Origin: Impatiens glandulifera
Taxonomy: Eukaryota; Streptophyta; Magnoliopsida; Ericales; Balsaminaceae
Assembly (NCBI RefSeq): GCF_907164915.1
Contig: NC_061867.1
Location: 28,992,308-29,056,307 of the forward strand
Length of the DNA stretch: 64,000 bases
Direction of reading: 5' to 3'
Shown here: positions 43,427 to 55,276 of the stretch, one piece after another
Numbering within the stretch: position 1 is the first letter of the stretch
Layout: each line of letters starts with the position of its first letter
Made by a program: the position numbers and the translations under genes
Notes under the pieces: generated by a model
Seen by the model: the letters and a program-made list of their open reading frames with translations, nothing else
Database searches by the model: none
What the model was told of the DNA's origin: nothing

Positions 43427-46320
43427 AAGATCAACAAGACCTACCATGTTTCTAAAGTGAGAAAACTTAGCTTCCGGTAGGGGTTTCGTGAAGATGTCTG
43501 TAGTTTGTTGATCTGTAGGAATATGTTCAAGACGAATCTGCTTCTGATTGACGTGTTCTCAGATCAAGTGATGCCTAATTTTAATATGCTTTGTCCGAGA
43601 ATGCAGAACTGGATTGTAGGTGATTGCGATAGCACTCTTGTTGTCGCAGAAAATTGGAGATTCATCAGCCTCAATCCCATAGTCTCTGAGCTGTTGTTGA
43701 ATCCACAGAACTTGAGAGCAACAATTTCCAGCTACAAGATACTCTGCTTCATTTGTAGACGTGGCGACCGACGTCTGCTTCTTACTAAGCCATGCGATTA
43801 AACGATCTCCAAGGAACTGGCAAGTTCCACTTGTGCTTTTTCTATCGATTTTGCTCCCTGTATAATCTGCATCTGTGAAACTGGTTAAATTGAAACTAGA
43901 ATCCTTCGGATACCGTAGTCCTACATTTTTAGTTCCCTTTAAGTATTTAAGAATACGTTTAGCAACAGTAAAATGAGAGAGTTTAGGATCAGCCTGAAAT
44001 CTGCCACAAACACCAACAACAAATTGAATGTCTAGTCTGCTAGTAGTTACATACAGAAAGGATCCGATGAGTCCTCTATATGCTGTTACATCGACACTTT
44101 GGCCACCTTCATCTTTATCCAATTTACTTGAAGAACTCATTGAAGTAGCTGCTGCAGAACAGTTCTCCAAGCCAAACTTCTTTAGCAGTTCTTTGGTGTA
44201 TTTGGCCGGGTTGATAAGAGTTCCGTTTTCTAGTTGACAGACTTGAAGCCCAAGGAAGAATGTCAATTCTCCCATCATGCTCATTTCAAACCTGTCCTGC
44301 ATTAGCTTAGCAAATTTCTCACATAATTTGGGGTTAGTTGAGCTAGAAATAATGTCATCAACATATATTTGAACAAGTAGAATGTGAGAAACTTTAGTAA
44401 ATCTAAACAGGGTTTTATCCACAGTTCCAACAACAAAGTCATGATCAAACAAGAATTTGGTTAAAGTGTCGTACCAGGCTCTAGGAGCTTGTTTCAGACC
44501 ATACAATGCTTTGTCAAGCCTATAAACATGATTTGGCAAAACATGATCTACAAAATTAGGGGGTTGCTCAACATATACTTCTTCACTTAATTTACCATTT
44601 AAAAATGCACTTTTCACATCCATTTAAAAGACTTTAAAATTATTAAATGATGCATATGCTAGGAAGATTCTGAATGCCTCTAGTCTTGCAACCGATGCAA
44701 AAGACTCATCAAAATCAATACCTTCCTCTTGTCTGTATCTTTGAGCAACTAAACGAGCTTTGTTTCTAATGATTAAACCATCTGCACTAAGCTTGTTTCT
44801 AAAGACCCATCTTGTTCTTATAACTGACTTGTCAGTTGGTCTAGGAGTAAGATACCACACTTTATTTCTCGAGAATTGGTTTAACTCCTCCTATATATCA
44901 TTGATCCAATCTGGATCAATTATAGCTTCACTAATTTTGTTGGGTTCAATCTGAGAAATAAATGTAGAGTTGGCAATTTCATCCATCAGTTGACGTCTTG
45001 TCCTTCGAGGAAAAAGAGGATTTCCGATTATCAGTTCTGGTGGATGATTTCTGTTCCATCTAAAGTTGGATCCAAGGGGATTGGTCATCTGAACTGGTGA
45101 CACCGCGACTTCCAAACTCTCAACTTTTTGTTGAACAGGAGTTTGTACGTCTGGTTGAATTTCAACCGGATCAGCCACTGGATCAGACAGAGCCATCAGC
45201 TTATCCAAAGTTTCTTCTTCTTCACTTACAGACTCAAGACTAGTCGCTTTTAGTCTGTCAACAAGATCAATGGGTTCATTAGATTTCCTCTCAACAGGCT
45301 CATAAAAAACTACATGGAGGGATTCTTCAACAGTTTGTGTTCTTTTGTTGTAAACTCTGTAAACCTTGCTTACTGATGAGTATCCCAACATGAATCCATC
45401 ATCTGCTTTAGCATCAAAAGCGGTCAAATAAACCTTTCCATTGTTATGGATTAAACATTTACACCCAAATATCTTAAGATAAGAAACTGTAGGAATTCTC
45501 CCATAATACAGTTCATAGGGAGTTTTATCAAAACATTTGTAAATTATTGACCAGTTTTGTGTATAGCATGCAGTACTAATGGCTTCTGCCCAGAACCTCT
45601 GAGGTATATCTGATTTAGCAAGCATTGATCTCGCTGCTTTCTTTAGAGTTCTCACTCTTCTCCCAGCAATGCCGTTTTGCTGTGGAGTTTTGGCACTAGA
45701 CAACTCGTGCGTAATTCTTGTTTCCTCGAGATAAGATGATAGGTATCTGTTAGTGAACTCAGTTCCCTGATCACTTCTACTACATGTGATATTTAAAGAT
45801 TTCTGATTCTGAATTCCTTTAAATATTCTAATCAAGTTTTCAGTAGTTTTATCTTTTGATGGTAAAAATGCAACCCATGTAAAACAAGAGAAATCATCAA
45901 TAACAATTAAGGTGAATCTCATTCCTCCAATACTCTTTACAGAAATTGGACCAAACAGATCCATATGTAAAAGTTCTAGGATACGGCTGGATTGTGATTT
46001 CCCTTTACTTTTGAACGATGATATGCCCTGTTTGCCTAACTGGCAAGCAGTGCATATCTTGTCCTTTGAAAACTGAAGTTTGGGCAAACCAATAACTAAA
46101 TTGTTTGAACAAATGTTGTTGATGGTTTTAAAATTCAAATGGTTCAAACGTTTATTCCATAACCATTTCTGGTCATTCTTGGCAATCATGCACATAGGAT
46201 TAGAAGACTCTTTTTGCCAATTCATTTTATATGAGTTTCCTAGTCTACTTCCAATCAATAAAATGTTTCCATCTTGGTCTTTAACTAGACATGCATGAGT
46301 TTGAAAATCTACTGACAAAC
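43427..46320 (-). pseudogene. Sire-B pol: integrase, RT, RNase H
   Basis: Continues on the minus strand from the protease interrupted at 46326. GAG-pre-integrase (LWNKRLNHLNF, CTACQLGK); integrase with MDLFGP, RSDQGTEF and NGIAGRRVRT, where the expected catalytic Glu (NGxxER) is Gly, so the integrase is inactive as read. RT has IYVDDI with intact YVDD and [12 protein letters not shown]. RNase H has FTDADYTGS, TNEAEYLVAG and FCDNKSA. The tail after TGA at 43559 (Arg expected) runs on to about 43427 with DQQTTDIFTKPL. Other breaks are a stop at 44891 and Gln to TAA near 44622. The rest is in frame. Confidence 0.92.
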
Positions 46321-46325
46321 CATTA

Positions 46326-48602
46326 TGTTACGACTTGTTTCGTAAGGTGTGTTTTGGGTTCAAGAATCACGTTCTTGATCTATTAGACCAGTGAAATTCT
46401 ACAATCAAAGGGCAGCGGAAGGTTTTCGATAGAGAATTTAGGGGGAAGGGATAGAAGAATCAAGGGCGCGAAGAGAATTACTGTTGGTCTATACCAAACA
46501 GTCCATAGTAAATAATAATAGATGAATAGGGCAAAAGTTCATATCTTCATTATTCCATTCATAGGTCCTTGGGGAAGAAAGATCAGCCTTATATAGGTGA
46601 TGTCTTGCCCCATATTATTCGGTTACAACAACTTTAAAAGAATAACAGAATTCGGTTTGTAAAATAGAAAAAGAAAGCAAAACAAAATAATAAAACAACA
46701 AAACAGAAATCTGGCCCATGTGCACACTAGGACCGAGACCGGGTGCCGAGAAAGGTTGCTGGAATTTATTCTAGGACCGAGGCCTTGATTTTAGACCCTA
46801 ACATTATCTCCCCCTTCAAAATTCGTCGCCCTCGACGAAATAAGACCGTGGTCTGCCGAGTCTGCCGAGCCTCTAATGCGCATGCTCAATATTTCAAAAA
46901 AATTCGGTCGGACTTCAGCAAGTCCAGCAAGTGTCGGAGTCTAGGACCGCATTTCTTAGAAGCCTTCGGTCTTCCTGCTCCACGACCAGTCCTTCCTTCG
47001 GCCCAGCACGCCAAGTGCAGCAAAATGGTCATCTTTCTTCCGGGCATACTCTAGAATGTCTTCAAATAACCAAGCCCAGTCCTTTATCCAGACCAGCAAC
47101 ACATGCGCAACAACATAGCCATGTCTTCCGACTACCTTCCTGGCTGGTGTTCGGTTGTTGGGTTGCTGGTTGAGCCCTTTGATTATATTTTGGAAATTTT
47201 CAGGAGCGTCTTACAAAACAAGTGAAACAGTTTGGCATTCGTTTTTGCTCTTTATTTGTACCATGGCAGCAACATTATGATTTTCCAAGGCCTTTTGTAG
47301 TTGGCTGCCTTGTATTATGTTATCCCGCGACCAAGGGGCAGCTTGCTGGACCGAGAAAGTGTGCAAGATAATGACACGTTCGTCCCTTGTCTCAAGCGCC
47401 AAAGGTGGGTCATAAAAATCTGATTCTTGGACGGGTTCTTGAACGAGTTCTTGAACTTCTTGTTGATTAGCCGGGGCCATGAACAATCTGGATTTGCACC
47501 TATGATTGGGATCCCATTTTGTGCTCGGCCAGACCGTGTTAACAATGCATGGTTTGGGCAGCAGCGGCGGTTTGACATTGTACAAGGGTCTGCGACCGAA
47601 TTGCAGCAAGAGATCTTTCTTGAATTTATGCCATGTCAATGCTTCCATATGGTTGCGATTCCGCAAATATGATTCATGCCACGTTCTTGCCTCTTTTGAG
47701 AAGTGAGTGCGGACAATGTCCAGCTTTGTGGAATCATTCGTCTTGCTCTCCCTAAATATTTGCTCGGCAAATAAGAGTCAGCCCTCCAAATCAGTCCCAT
47801 CAAATTCAGGAATATCAATATTTGTGAGCCGGGTTGGAGGAAGGTAGCAAGAAGCAATATTATAGGGTCGGGTGTGGGGATCTTGGCCATTATTTAATGC
47901 ACCTTTTTCAATGGCTGTCAAGCTTTTTCTAGCAGAATACCTTCTGTCCATATTTTGCTGAAAAGTATTGTGAAAGGCAGCTTGTTCGGTCGAGTGTTGT
48001 TGTAGGGCAGCATTCATGGAGGCATATTGTTGGGTCAGCCCTTCGAGTAGGGTCTTAAGATCATCCATCTTTGCTGCTATCTGGTTTCTTTCATTTGAGA
48101 ATCGTCTTACTCTGATACCAAGAATGTTACGACTTGTTTCGTAAGGTGTGTTTTGGGTTCAAGAATCACGTTCTTGATCTATAAGACTGGTGAAATTCTA
48201 CAATCAAAGGGCAGCGGAAGGTTTTCGATAGAGAATTTAGGGGGAAGGGATAGAAGAATCAAGGGTGCGAAGAGAATTACTGTTGGTATATACCAAACAG
48301 TCCATAGTAAATAATAATAGATGAATATGGCAGAAGTTCATATCTTCATTATTCCATTCATGGGTCCTTGGGGAAGAAAGATCAACGTTATATAGGTGAT
48401 GTCTTGCCCCATATTATTCGGTTACAACAACTTTAAAAGAATAACAGAATTCGGTTTGTAAAATAGAAAAAGAAAGCAAAACAAAATAATAAAACAACAA
48501 AACAGAAATCTGGCCCATGTGCACACTAGGACCGAGACTAGGTGCCGAGAAAGGTTGCTGGAATTTATTCTAGGACCGAGGCCTTGATTTTAGACCTTAA
48601 CA
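46326..48602 (-). mobile_element. TR-GAG element inserted in Sire-B
   Basis: Two 478-bp LTRs (46326-46803 and 48125-48602), TGTTA...AACA, nearly identical, with a perfect TSD CATTA (46321-46325 and 48603-48607). The 1,321-bp interior holds only a gag frame. A reverse-complement primer-binding site, CTCTGATACCA, lies at about 48111-48121, and a purine tract GAAGGGGGAGA at about 46808-46818 on the minus strand. It interrupts the SQLCDN...VDFQTH part of the Sire-B pol. Gag but no pol, between LTRs, fits the TR-GAG class. Confidence 0.93.
47211..48068 (-). pseudogene. TR-GAG gag (Ty3/gypsy retrotransposon gag type)
   Basis: A frame of about 285 codons from MDDLKTLLEG. A coiled N-terminus with QHSTEQAAFHNTF is followed by the gypsy-type gag core: NIDIPEFDGTDLEG, FAEQIFRES, RTHFSKEARTWHESY and WHKFKKDLLLQFGRRP. 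The Gly-Trp of the core is broken by TGA at 47778. After the core the sequence is Pro/Gln/Glu-rich (EVQELVQEPVQES), with no zinc knuckle, protease or RT. It could encode a capsid-like protein; movement would need enzymes from another element. Confidence 0.85.
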
Positions 48603-48898
48603 CATTATCACATAATTGACTAATGCTGATTAGATTATAGCACAGATTGTCAACAAGCAGCACGTCATTAATAGTTAGATTACCATGAATAATATTACCC
48701 TTACCCATGGTCTTACCCTTCTTGTTGTCACCAAACGTGATCTTAGGTCTAGGGCAATCTAATATATCAGTGAGAAGCCGTCTGTTTCCTATCATATGCC
48801 TGGAACATCCGCTATCAAGATACCATATAGATTCCTCTAGTCCTTCATTTATTTGTACCTACACAAATAGATATTTACAATCTTTTGATACCCACTTT
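48603..48898 (-). pseudogene. Sire-B protease region
   Basis: Minus-strand sequence contains SRHMIGNRRLLTDI and KITFGDNKKGKTMGKGNI, matching the retropepsin region and linker of Sirevirus pol. The active-site DSG lies just upstream of the first ATG in the same frame (about 48818). It is cut by the TR-GAG insertion after SQLCDN and continues at 46320. Confidence 0.85.
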
Positions 48899-50079
48899 CA
48901 ATTGGGTCCTCGGTCAATCAGTCCCTTAGGAATCCATATTTGAGTTATTTTGATGGATTTCCCATTTTGTGCCGTGATTAATGCGTATGTTTTTGACTTA
49001 GCAGACGACTTTCTGCTAGCCACTAATCCTTTAGCTTTTGAAGAAGACTTTCTTTTAAAACTCCTTGACTTAGAGTCAGGTTTTAGATTGTCAGACTTGT
49101 TAGCAGCTTCTAGCTTATTCTTAAGCCAGCTAACAGTCGGCGGGACATAAACTATTTCATTTTTGAAAGCAACTTCTTCATGAATATGATCAGATTCAAT
49201 GTCAGTCATACTTCCTTTGACAAAGTTTATAGGCTTAAACTTGTCAGTTGGAGGATTTGACTTTTTGTAGGACATATTAGGGTCATTGCTTTCAAATCCC
49301 AATCCGGATCTAGATCCAGCAGGTTTCAACATGCTGATCTGATGTTTGACAGCATCTCCTGATCTTGTCCATGCACTGACTACATAGTATAATCTCTTGT
49401 TTTCAGATGAGAGAATTTAAATTTGTTCTCTGAGCATCTCATTCTCAGATGAGATCTCTATTAAGTTTTCATAAAAAACGTTTGATTCAGATTCTTTGTT
49501 GGAGGAAAGAACAGTTGATTCATATTTGACTTTCATTTCATAAAAAGAGTCAGTTAATTTCTTGTACTCAATGACCATTTCATTGAGTGCATTTGTTAAC
49601 TCCTCGTTTGTAAATTCCGGTGCAGATATATCATTTACCTTAGATTGGTCATCTTCCATTAGACATGTGACAACTTCATTCTCTTTTTTAGCAGGAGACT
49701 CCTCTAAATCACTGTCGGCCCATCTTGATTTGTTTTCATTGCACATTAACGCTTTCTAGTCCTTCTTTGCTTGAATGCTTGTACAGTAGATCTGATTAAG
49801 CTTATCCCATATCTCTTTAGTAGAGGAACAAAACTTGATTTCATAAAACACGTTCATGTTGATTGACTGGTACAGATGATTCATTGCAACATTATCCAGG
49901 TTATTGGTCATCTTGTCTTCAGTAGTCCACTCACTTCTTGGCTTCGAAATCTTTATGGGGCCATCAGTAATGACGCTCCACATATCACAGTCAAGAGCAG
50001 CCAAATAAGCTTGCATTCTCATCATCCAATATTTGCAGTTGTCCATTGACAGAATAGGGATCTCATTGATGAAAGACAT
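48898..50079 (-). pseudogene. Sire-B gag lacking the zinc knuckle
   Basis: ATG at 50079, about 50 nt from the LTR. The N-terminal part (YWMMRMQAYLAALDCDMWSV, EWTTEDKMTNNLDNVAMNHL) matches the Sire-A gag start, and the C-terminal part ends WIPKGLIDRGPN-stop like Sire-A. Between IQAKKD-stop (49756) and KALMCNENKS about 190 residues of the Sire-A gag, including the CCHC knuckle and the Arg/Asn-rich repeats, are absent although the frame is kept. Other stops: TAG at 49756 and 49417. Without the knuckle it should not bind RNA normally. Confidence 0.87.
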
Positions 50080-50113
50080 GCTTTAGGTTCTTGATGCTTG
50101 AGAATAGAAACCT

Positions 50114-50126
50114 CGCTCTGATACCA
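50114..50126 (-). other. Primer-binding site of Sire-B
   Basis: CGCTCTGATACCA on the plus strand is the reverse complement of TGGTATCAGAGCG, two bases inside the LTR end at 50129. Confidence 0.88.
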
Positions 50127-50446
50127 ATTGATAGGATCGGCTTAATCGATAGAGACGGGGGTCTGGCTATGGATAAAGGCTTAAGAAAAACGGTTTGAAA
50201 GAAATCCTGTTAGGGATTTAATTCGCTTTCTATTCTACGCAAACACTTGTAAACACTTGAAACAGATTCAAGGCGGAATTGTTTGCATGGGTTTGAATCT
50301 CAAGATGAAATATGAAAAGATGACAGAAAAGAAGAACACAACAGTTTGTTTATGGATGTTCGGAGAAACTCTCCTACGTCACCCATTCTTCCAACCACCA
50401 GAAGGATTCACTATAAGATGATTAGAATCAAATACAGTTTACACAC

Positions 50447-51150
50447 ACTTAGCTCATTATTGAACATAACACTTTCTGTTCAATTACAAGATGAATAATA
50501 TCACTCAGCTAAAGGTGCTTTGATTCTAGCTCTCTCTCTCTCGATTCACACACAGTACAATCAGAAAGAAGCTTCACAGTTTGAATTTAGTAAGCAAGAT
50601 GATTGAGTAGTTTCTCTCTCTGCAAAATCAGATTGCTTGTTCGTTGTGTAGGACTCTGGTTCAAGTTACCGGTAAGGTCTTTTGTCCGTTGTCCTTAGGA
50701 TTGATTAAATACTAAGCAGGAGCTAACGGTCGAAACTTCAAGAATGATACGTGGCGCTCTTCCATTGGAAAGCCTCCATTGTACACAGCAGGTTCTGAGC
50801 ACACTTAGCTCACTATTGAACAAAACACTTTCTGTTCAATTACAAGATGAAGAGTATCACTCAACTAAAGTTGTTTTTGACTCTAGCTCTCTCTTGATTC
50901 ACACACAGTACAATCAGAAAGCAACTTCATAGTATGAATATTCAAATGCTTGAATTCTTTGTAATTTCAGTAAGCAAGATGATTGAAAGATTGGCAATTC
51001 GTGAGACTGATTGTCAAAGAGCTAGTGCTTCGTCCGTTGTCCTTGAGATTCGTTAAATACTGAGCAGGAGCTAACGGTCGAATCTTTTAGAATGATACGT
51101 GGCACTCTTCCATTGGAAAGCCTCCATACTACACAGTAGGTTCTAAGCAC
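50447..51150. repeat. About 350-bp tandem duplication in the Sire-B 5' LTR
   Basis: Units 50447-50802 (356 bp) and 50803-51150 (348 bp) both run from ACTTAGCTCA to GGTTCT-n-AGCAC. The units have diverged by several indels, and the 3' LTR (39546-41610) has one unit only. Confidence 0.9.
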
Positions 51151-51369
51151 AAGGATCGTGCCCGTACATCACTGGTAGTGCGCTGAATATTCCACCAGAG
51201 ATATACCTGCAAAACAAGTAATATGAGGAAAATTCTCTTACGTGGCATTCATTGGTTGGTTGCATATAGCTGTTGTACTGATCTTCACTAGAAAGTGGAG
51301 CAGGAGAGTAGGGTACATCTATAACACGTGGGTTGGAGGATGCTAGCTTCAAGCATACTGCTTAAGCTG

Positions 51370-52440
51370 AGCATTAGACGTATTTCAGTTAGACAGATTG
51401 TGAAAATAAGACTAATGAAATCAAACATCCCCTTCTAATAACAGAGTCTATTAGACCGCCTGGTCTAATCGAATTAGACTTACGTCTAATTACAATAACC
51501 ATTAGACTGCACGTCTAACTCCACTAAGTTAGACTGCACGTCTAATTTCGGTTCTACCTCAGACTTGTCTGAAGGAGTTAGACTCACGTCTAACTTTCAC
51601 TTAATTAGACTACACGTCTAATTTTCCAATAACCATTAGACTGCACGTCTAATTCCACTAAGTTAGACTGTACGTCTAATTCCGGTTCTACCTCAGACTT
51701 GTCTGAAGGAGTTAGACTCATGTCTAACTTTCACTTAATTAGACTACACGTCTAATTATCCAATAACCATTAGACTGCACGTCTAACTCCACTGAGTTAG
51801 ACTGCACGTCTAATTCCGGTTCTACCTCAGACTTGTCTGAAGAAGTTAGACTTACGTCTAACTTTCACTTAATTAGACTACACGTCTAATTATCCAATAA
51901 CCATTAGACTGCCCGTCTAACTCCAATGAGTTAGACTGCATGTCTAATTCCGGTTCTACCTCAGACTTGTCTGAAGGAGTTAGACTTACGTCTAACTTTC
52001 ACAATCTATTAGACTGCAAGTCTAACTCCGTTGAGTTAGACTGCACGTCTAATTCCGCACATATATTAGACTACACGTCTAACTCCGCTGAGTTAGACTG
52101 CACGTCTAATTCCGCATATATTAGACTATCCGTCTAATTGCAAATATATTAGACTGCACGTCTAATTCCGAATATCTATTAGACCATACGTCTAATTCGA
52201 GAATTCATTAGACTGCACATCTAACTCCGTTGAGTTAGACTGCACGTCTAATTCTATGCATTCATTAGACTGCACGTCTAAATCCGTTGAGTTAGACTGC
52301 ACGTCTAATTCTATGCATTCATTAGACTGCACGTCTAACTCCGTTGAGTTAGACTGCACGACTAATTCTATTCATTCATTAGACTGCACGTCTAACTCCA
52401 TTGAGTTAGACTGCATGTCTAATTCTATGCATCTAATGCC
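51370..52440. repeat. Array of GTCTAA hairpins in the Sire-B 5' LTR
   Basis: Same hairpin family as in the 3' LTR, with a different number and order of units (for example additional TTAGACTATCCGTCTAA units near 52122). Stems TTAGAC/GTCTAA are kept in nearly every unit. Confidence 0.95.
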
Positions 52441-52591
52441 AAAATCGGTCTAATGACCCTCATTAGAGCCAAGTCTTATGAAATATGAATTCAATACACC
52501 TGCATCGAAACTCATAAGTCATTTCATCATCAAAATCTCAATGGTTAAATTATTTCAACACTTAGTCAAAATAATTTGAACCAACACGTTT

Positions 52592-55165
52592 CTTCCAAAA
52601 GCTCTAACTTCATCCACATGCGATCAAATCCGTTGATTTTTTTACGTTTGCCCCTTATCTAGAAACCTTATCTTCCCTGGGATAAGACTACCACGATTTA
52701 GGGATAAAAACGCCGACGATCACAATCAAGTCGAATTGGCTTCTACAGCCGAACTATTCACCCTATAAATACTCCCCTACCATCCTAATATCAATCCATC
52801 AAACAATAACTTCAAATTACACATCAAATCGCCCCAATCCAAGACCTGCAATTTCCGCCCAAGAATAGTTTTATGCAAAACTTTCTCCGGTGAGACAAAC
52901 TTCGATCTAGGCTGCTGGATCACTTCCAATACTGCCCGAGAATGTTTTCTAGCTGTTGGTATGATTCCAGAAGTCTTGTTTTTCGATTTGTAATTGAAAA
53001 TTTTGAATGTTTTCTAATTTTCTTGTTTGATCGGTTTGATCTTGTTATGAACGTTGATTATGGAATTTCTTTGTTAAGAATATTTCTATATATCATATAT
53101 ATGCTTTCTATTGAAAGAAGATAGATCTCCATGAATCAAAAATTTCAGAAATTAGCTTGAAAACTGGATTTTTTGAAATCCTGTGTTCTTGGGTTAAACT
53201 TGATTTTTTGGTTTAATAAGTTGCTATACATGTTTGTATACATGTTTGAATAATTTCCATACAAGTGTAATCAAGTTTTGATCATGTTTGATCAATCTGA
53301 AAATTAAAAAAAAAGCTTGAAAATTTGAATTTTAAAATTCCGTGTTCTTTCTTTTAATCTAATTTTGTTGTTTCAATTAGTTGTATTACATGTTTATATA
53401 AATGATTGGATGATTTCTAAGTAACTGTAATCATGTTTAATCAAATTGAAATTTAGGAAAAAATATTAAAAAACTGTATTTTTGAAATTTCATGTTCTTG
53501 CTTCTAAGTTGGATTTGTTGATTCAATTAGTAGCTATATATGATTCTTAACATATAGGGATGAATTCCAAGTGACTGTTTCATCCTTTTGATCATATTTG
53601 ATCAAATTTGGTTTTTGAAAAAAAGTTAGATTTTGATTCAATATTCAAAAACCATTTTAATGATGTAGTGATGTTCTTGTTGGTATGGATTAACTATATT
53701 AATCATTTCAAAGATAATGGAACAAAAATCATGCTTTGAAATGGCCTAATTTAAAAGATCCCAAAATTTGACCTAGAAATGATGTTTTTTGAAATTGATC
53801 CTCTTAAGGTCTTCTGAATCGTGATGTATGATAGGCTTTTCTTCTTCATGATCATATGAACCTACTACAACTTACGGATTGTGATTTGGACATCCCAATC
53901 AAAATTTATGGTCTTCTAAAATTTCGGACCAAAACAAGAACACCAGGTCCTGAAATTTTGCCTTAGGACTGAGGAAATTGACCTAGGACCAACGGAATCT
54001 GCCCAAGCCCATTAGCCTAGGACCGATAGAATTGGCTTAGGACCGACAAAACTAACCTAGACCAAATTAACCTAGGACTGACCTTGCCACTTGACCTAGT
54101 ATTGACCTTGACACCTAACATAGGACCAACAATTCAGCCTAACCTCATCTTAGCCTATGCCAAGCCCTAACCCTAGCCTAGGATCAAACCCCCACTTAGC
54201 CTACGACCATTACGCTTAACTCCAGCCCTAGGCCTAAGTCCGAACCCTCACTCAAGATTGAACCTCTCAAACCCTACTAAGCCTAGATTGACAAGATCAA
54301 ACTCGAACCTAGAATTTAATCCTTAGGCCAGTTTGGTTTCAACTTTCAAAAAATCCAAAACTATTTTGGAACCAAACCCCATTTTCTCATAATGGTATTC
54401 CCGAGGTCAGAAAACAATTCTAAAAATTTCCGGGATGTTTTCCAAAGCAAATGTTTTTGCTAAGGTCTTGTTTGGTTATACTCTATAACATATGTTTATG
54501 ATATTTTCAGGTTTTGTTAAATCTGAACATCAACGCAACAGGTACACACCTTCTTTAAATAATTTTGTACAATTATTTAAAGTCTATCCTCATTTAGGAC
54601 CCCTGGACTACTACTAATTAAAGATAAGGAATATTATAATTAGATTTATAGAAGCCAAATTTTGTTTATTTTAGAAGGATTTTGAAAACTGTCTTTAGAT
54701 GGGTGCATAGAACATACCGCGGAAGCCCTTTCCCGAGCATAAACAGACAACGAACCACTTTTTCAAGAACTCTAGTATAAATACGTTTGTACACGTATCA
54801 TTTTATTGATTTTCATAAAATCTCTTGGCGACTCAGATTTTCAAATGAATAATCTTTAAATTGATTATGTTTAATTAATTTAAATCGGGTTCTGGTTAAA
54901 TTGTTATTTAGCCCCTAGATTATTAATGTTTGAACAAAGAATTAATTATTTTACATAATTAATTTCTTACCGCTCAAGGTATTTTCAAAATCTTTTACAA
55001 ACTAAATATTTCATTTTAAAAGATGCCTGAAACACAAACCAATGTTAAAATTATCAAAATTCGAACTGCCTCGCGGTAGTCCTTCCATATTGTCACGTTT
55101 TTCACAAACACGTGATAAGCTATGGAACAGGACATAGACCGGGGGAATCGGTATTACAACTTTCT
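52592..55165 (+). repeat. Remainder of the Tat/Ogre gypsy 5' LTR
   Basis: Continuation of the LTR after Sire-B. TATA box TATAAAT at 52764-52770, then a long AT-rich R-U5. A degenerate minisatellite with CCTAGGACCGA-like units lies at 53937-54290. The LTR end is set by a primer-binding-like TGGCGACTCTGATGGGA at 55166. A similar TTGGCGACTCAGATTTT near 54822 means the end could lie there instead. Total LTR, without Sire-B, would be about 3.3 kb. Confidence 0.6.
53937..54290. repeat. Degenerate CCTAGGACCGA minisatellite
   Basis: Repeated 'CCTAGGACC(G/A)A...' units with decaying sequence and variable spacing. No long ORF is involved. Confidence 0.65.
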
Positions 55166-55182
55166 TGGCGACTCTGATGGGA
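55166..55182 (+). other. Primer-binding site of the Tat/Ogre gypsy element (tentative)
   Basis: TGGCGACTCTGATGGGA resembles the TGGCGACTCTGCTGGGGA-type site of Tat/Ogre elements, about 110 bp before the first internal ORF. Confidence 0.55.
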
Positions 55183-55276
55183 AAGTCCGTTATTTTAAAA
55201 TGAATAAAATAAAAAACTCTGGATATTTATAAATTGTTATTTATAACATTCCACGTTTTCAGGAAGTGGAGGAGGA

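Larger units (their letters stand above)
39546..52586 (-). mobile_element. Sire-B: full-length Sirevirus with nested TR-GAG
   Basis: LTRs at 39546-41610 and 50129-52586 both run TGTTGG...CCTATCA on the minus strand. The 5-bp TSD CGTTT is perfect (39541-39545 and 52587-52591). Order in the minus direction: 5' LTR, primer-binding site, gag, protease, integrase, RT, RNase H, third ORF, polypurine tract, 3' LTR. 13,041 bp in all, of which 2,282 are the nested TR-GAG with its duplicated target. Confidence 0.95.
50129..52586 (-). repeat. 5' LTR of Sire-B with internal duplication
   Basis: 2,458 bp. It is longer than the 3' LTR because a block of about 350 bp is duplicated in tandem (50447-50802 and 50803-51150). 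The hairpin array occupies 51370-52440. Confidence 0.92.

Noticed and set aside
46931..47173. Plus-strand frames overlapping the TR-GAG and Sire-B coding regions
   Set aside because: They are shadows of the minus-strand gag and of LTR sequence; no domain and no codon pattern.
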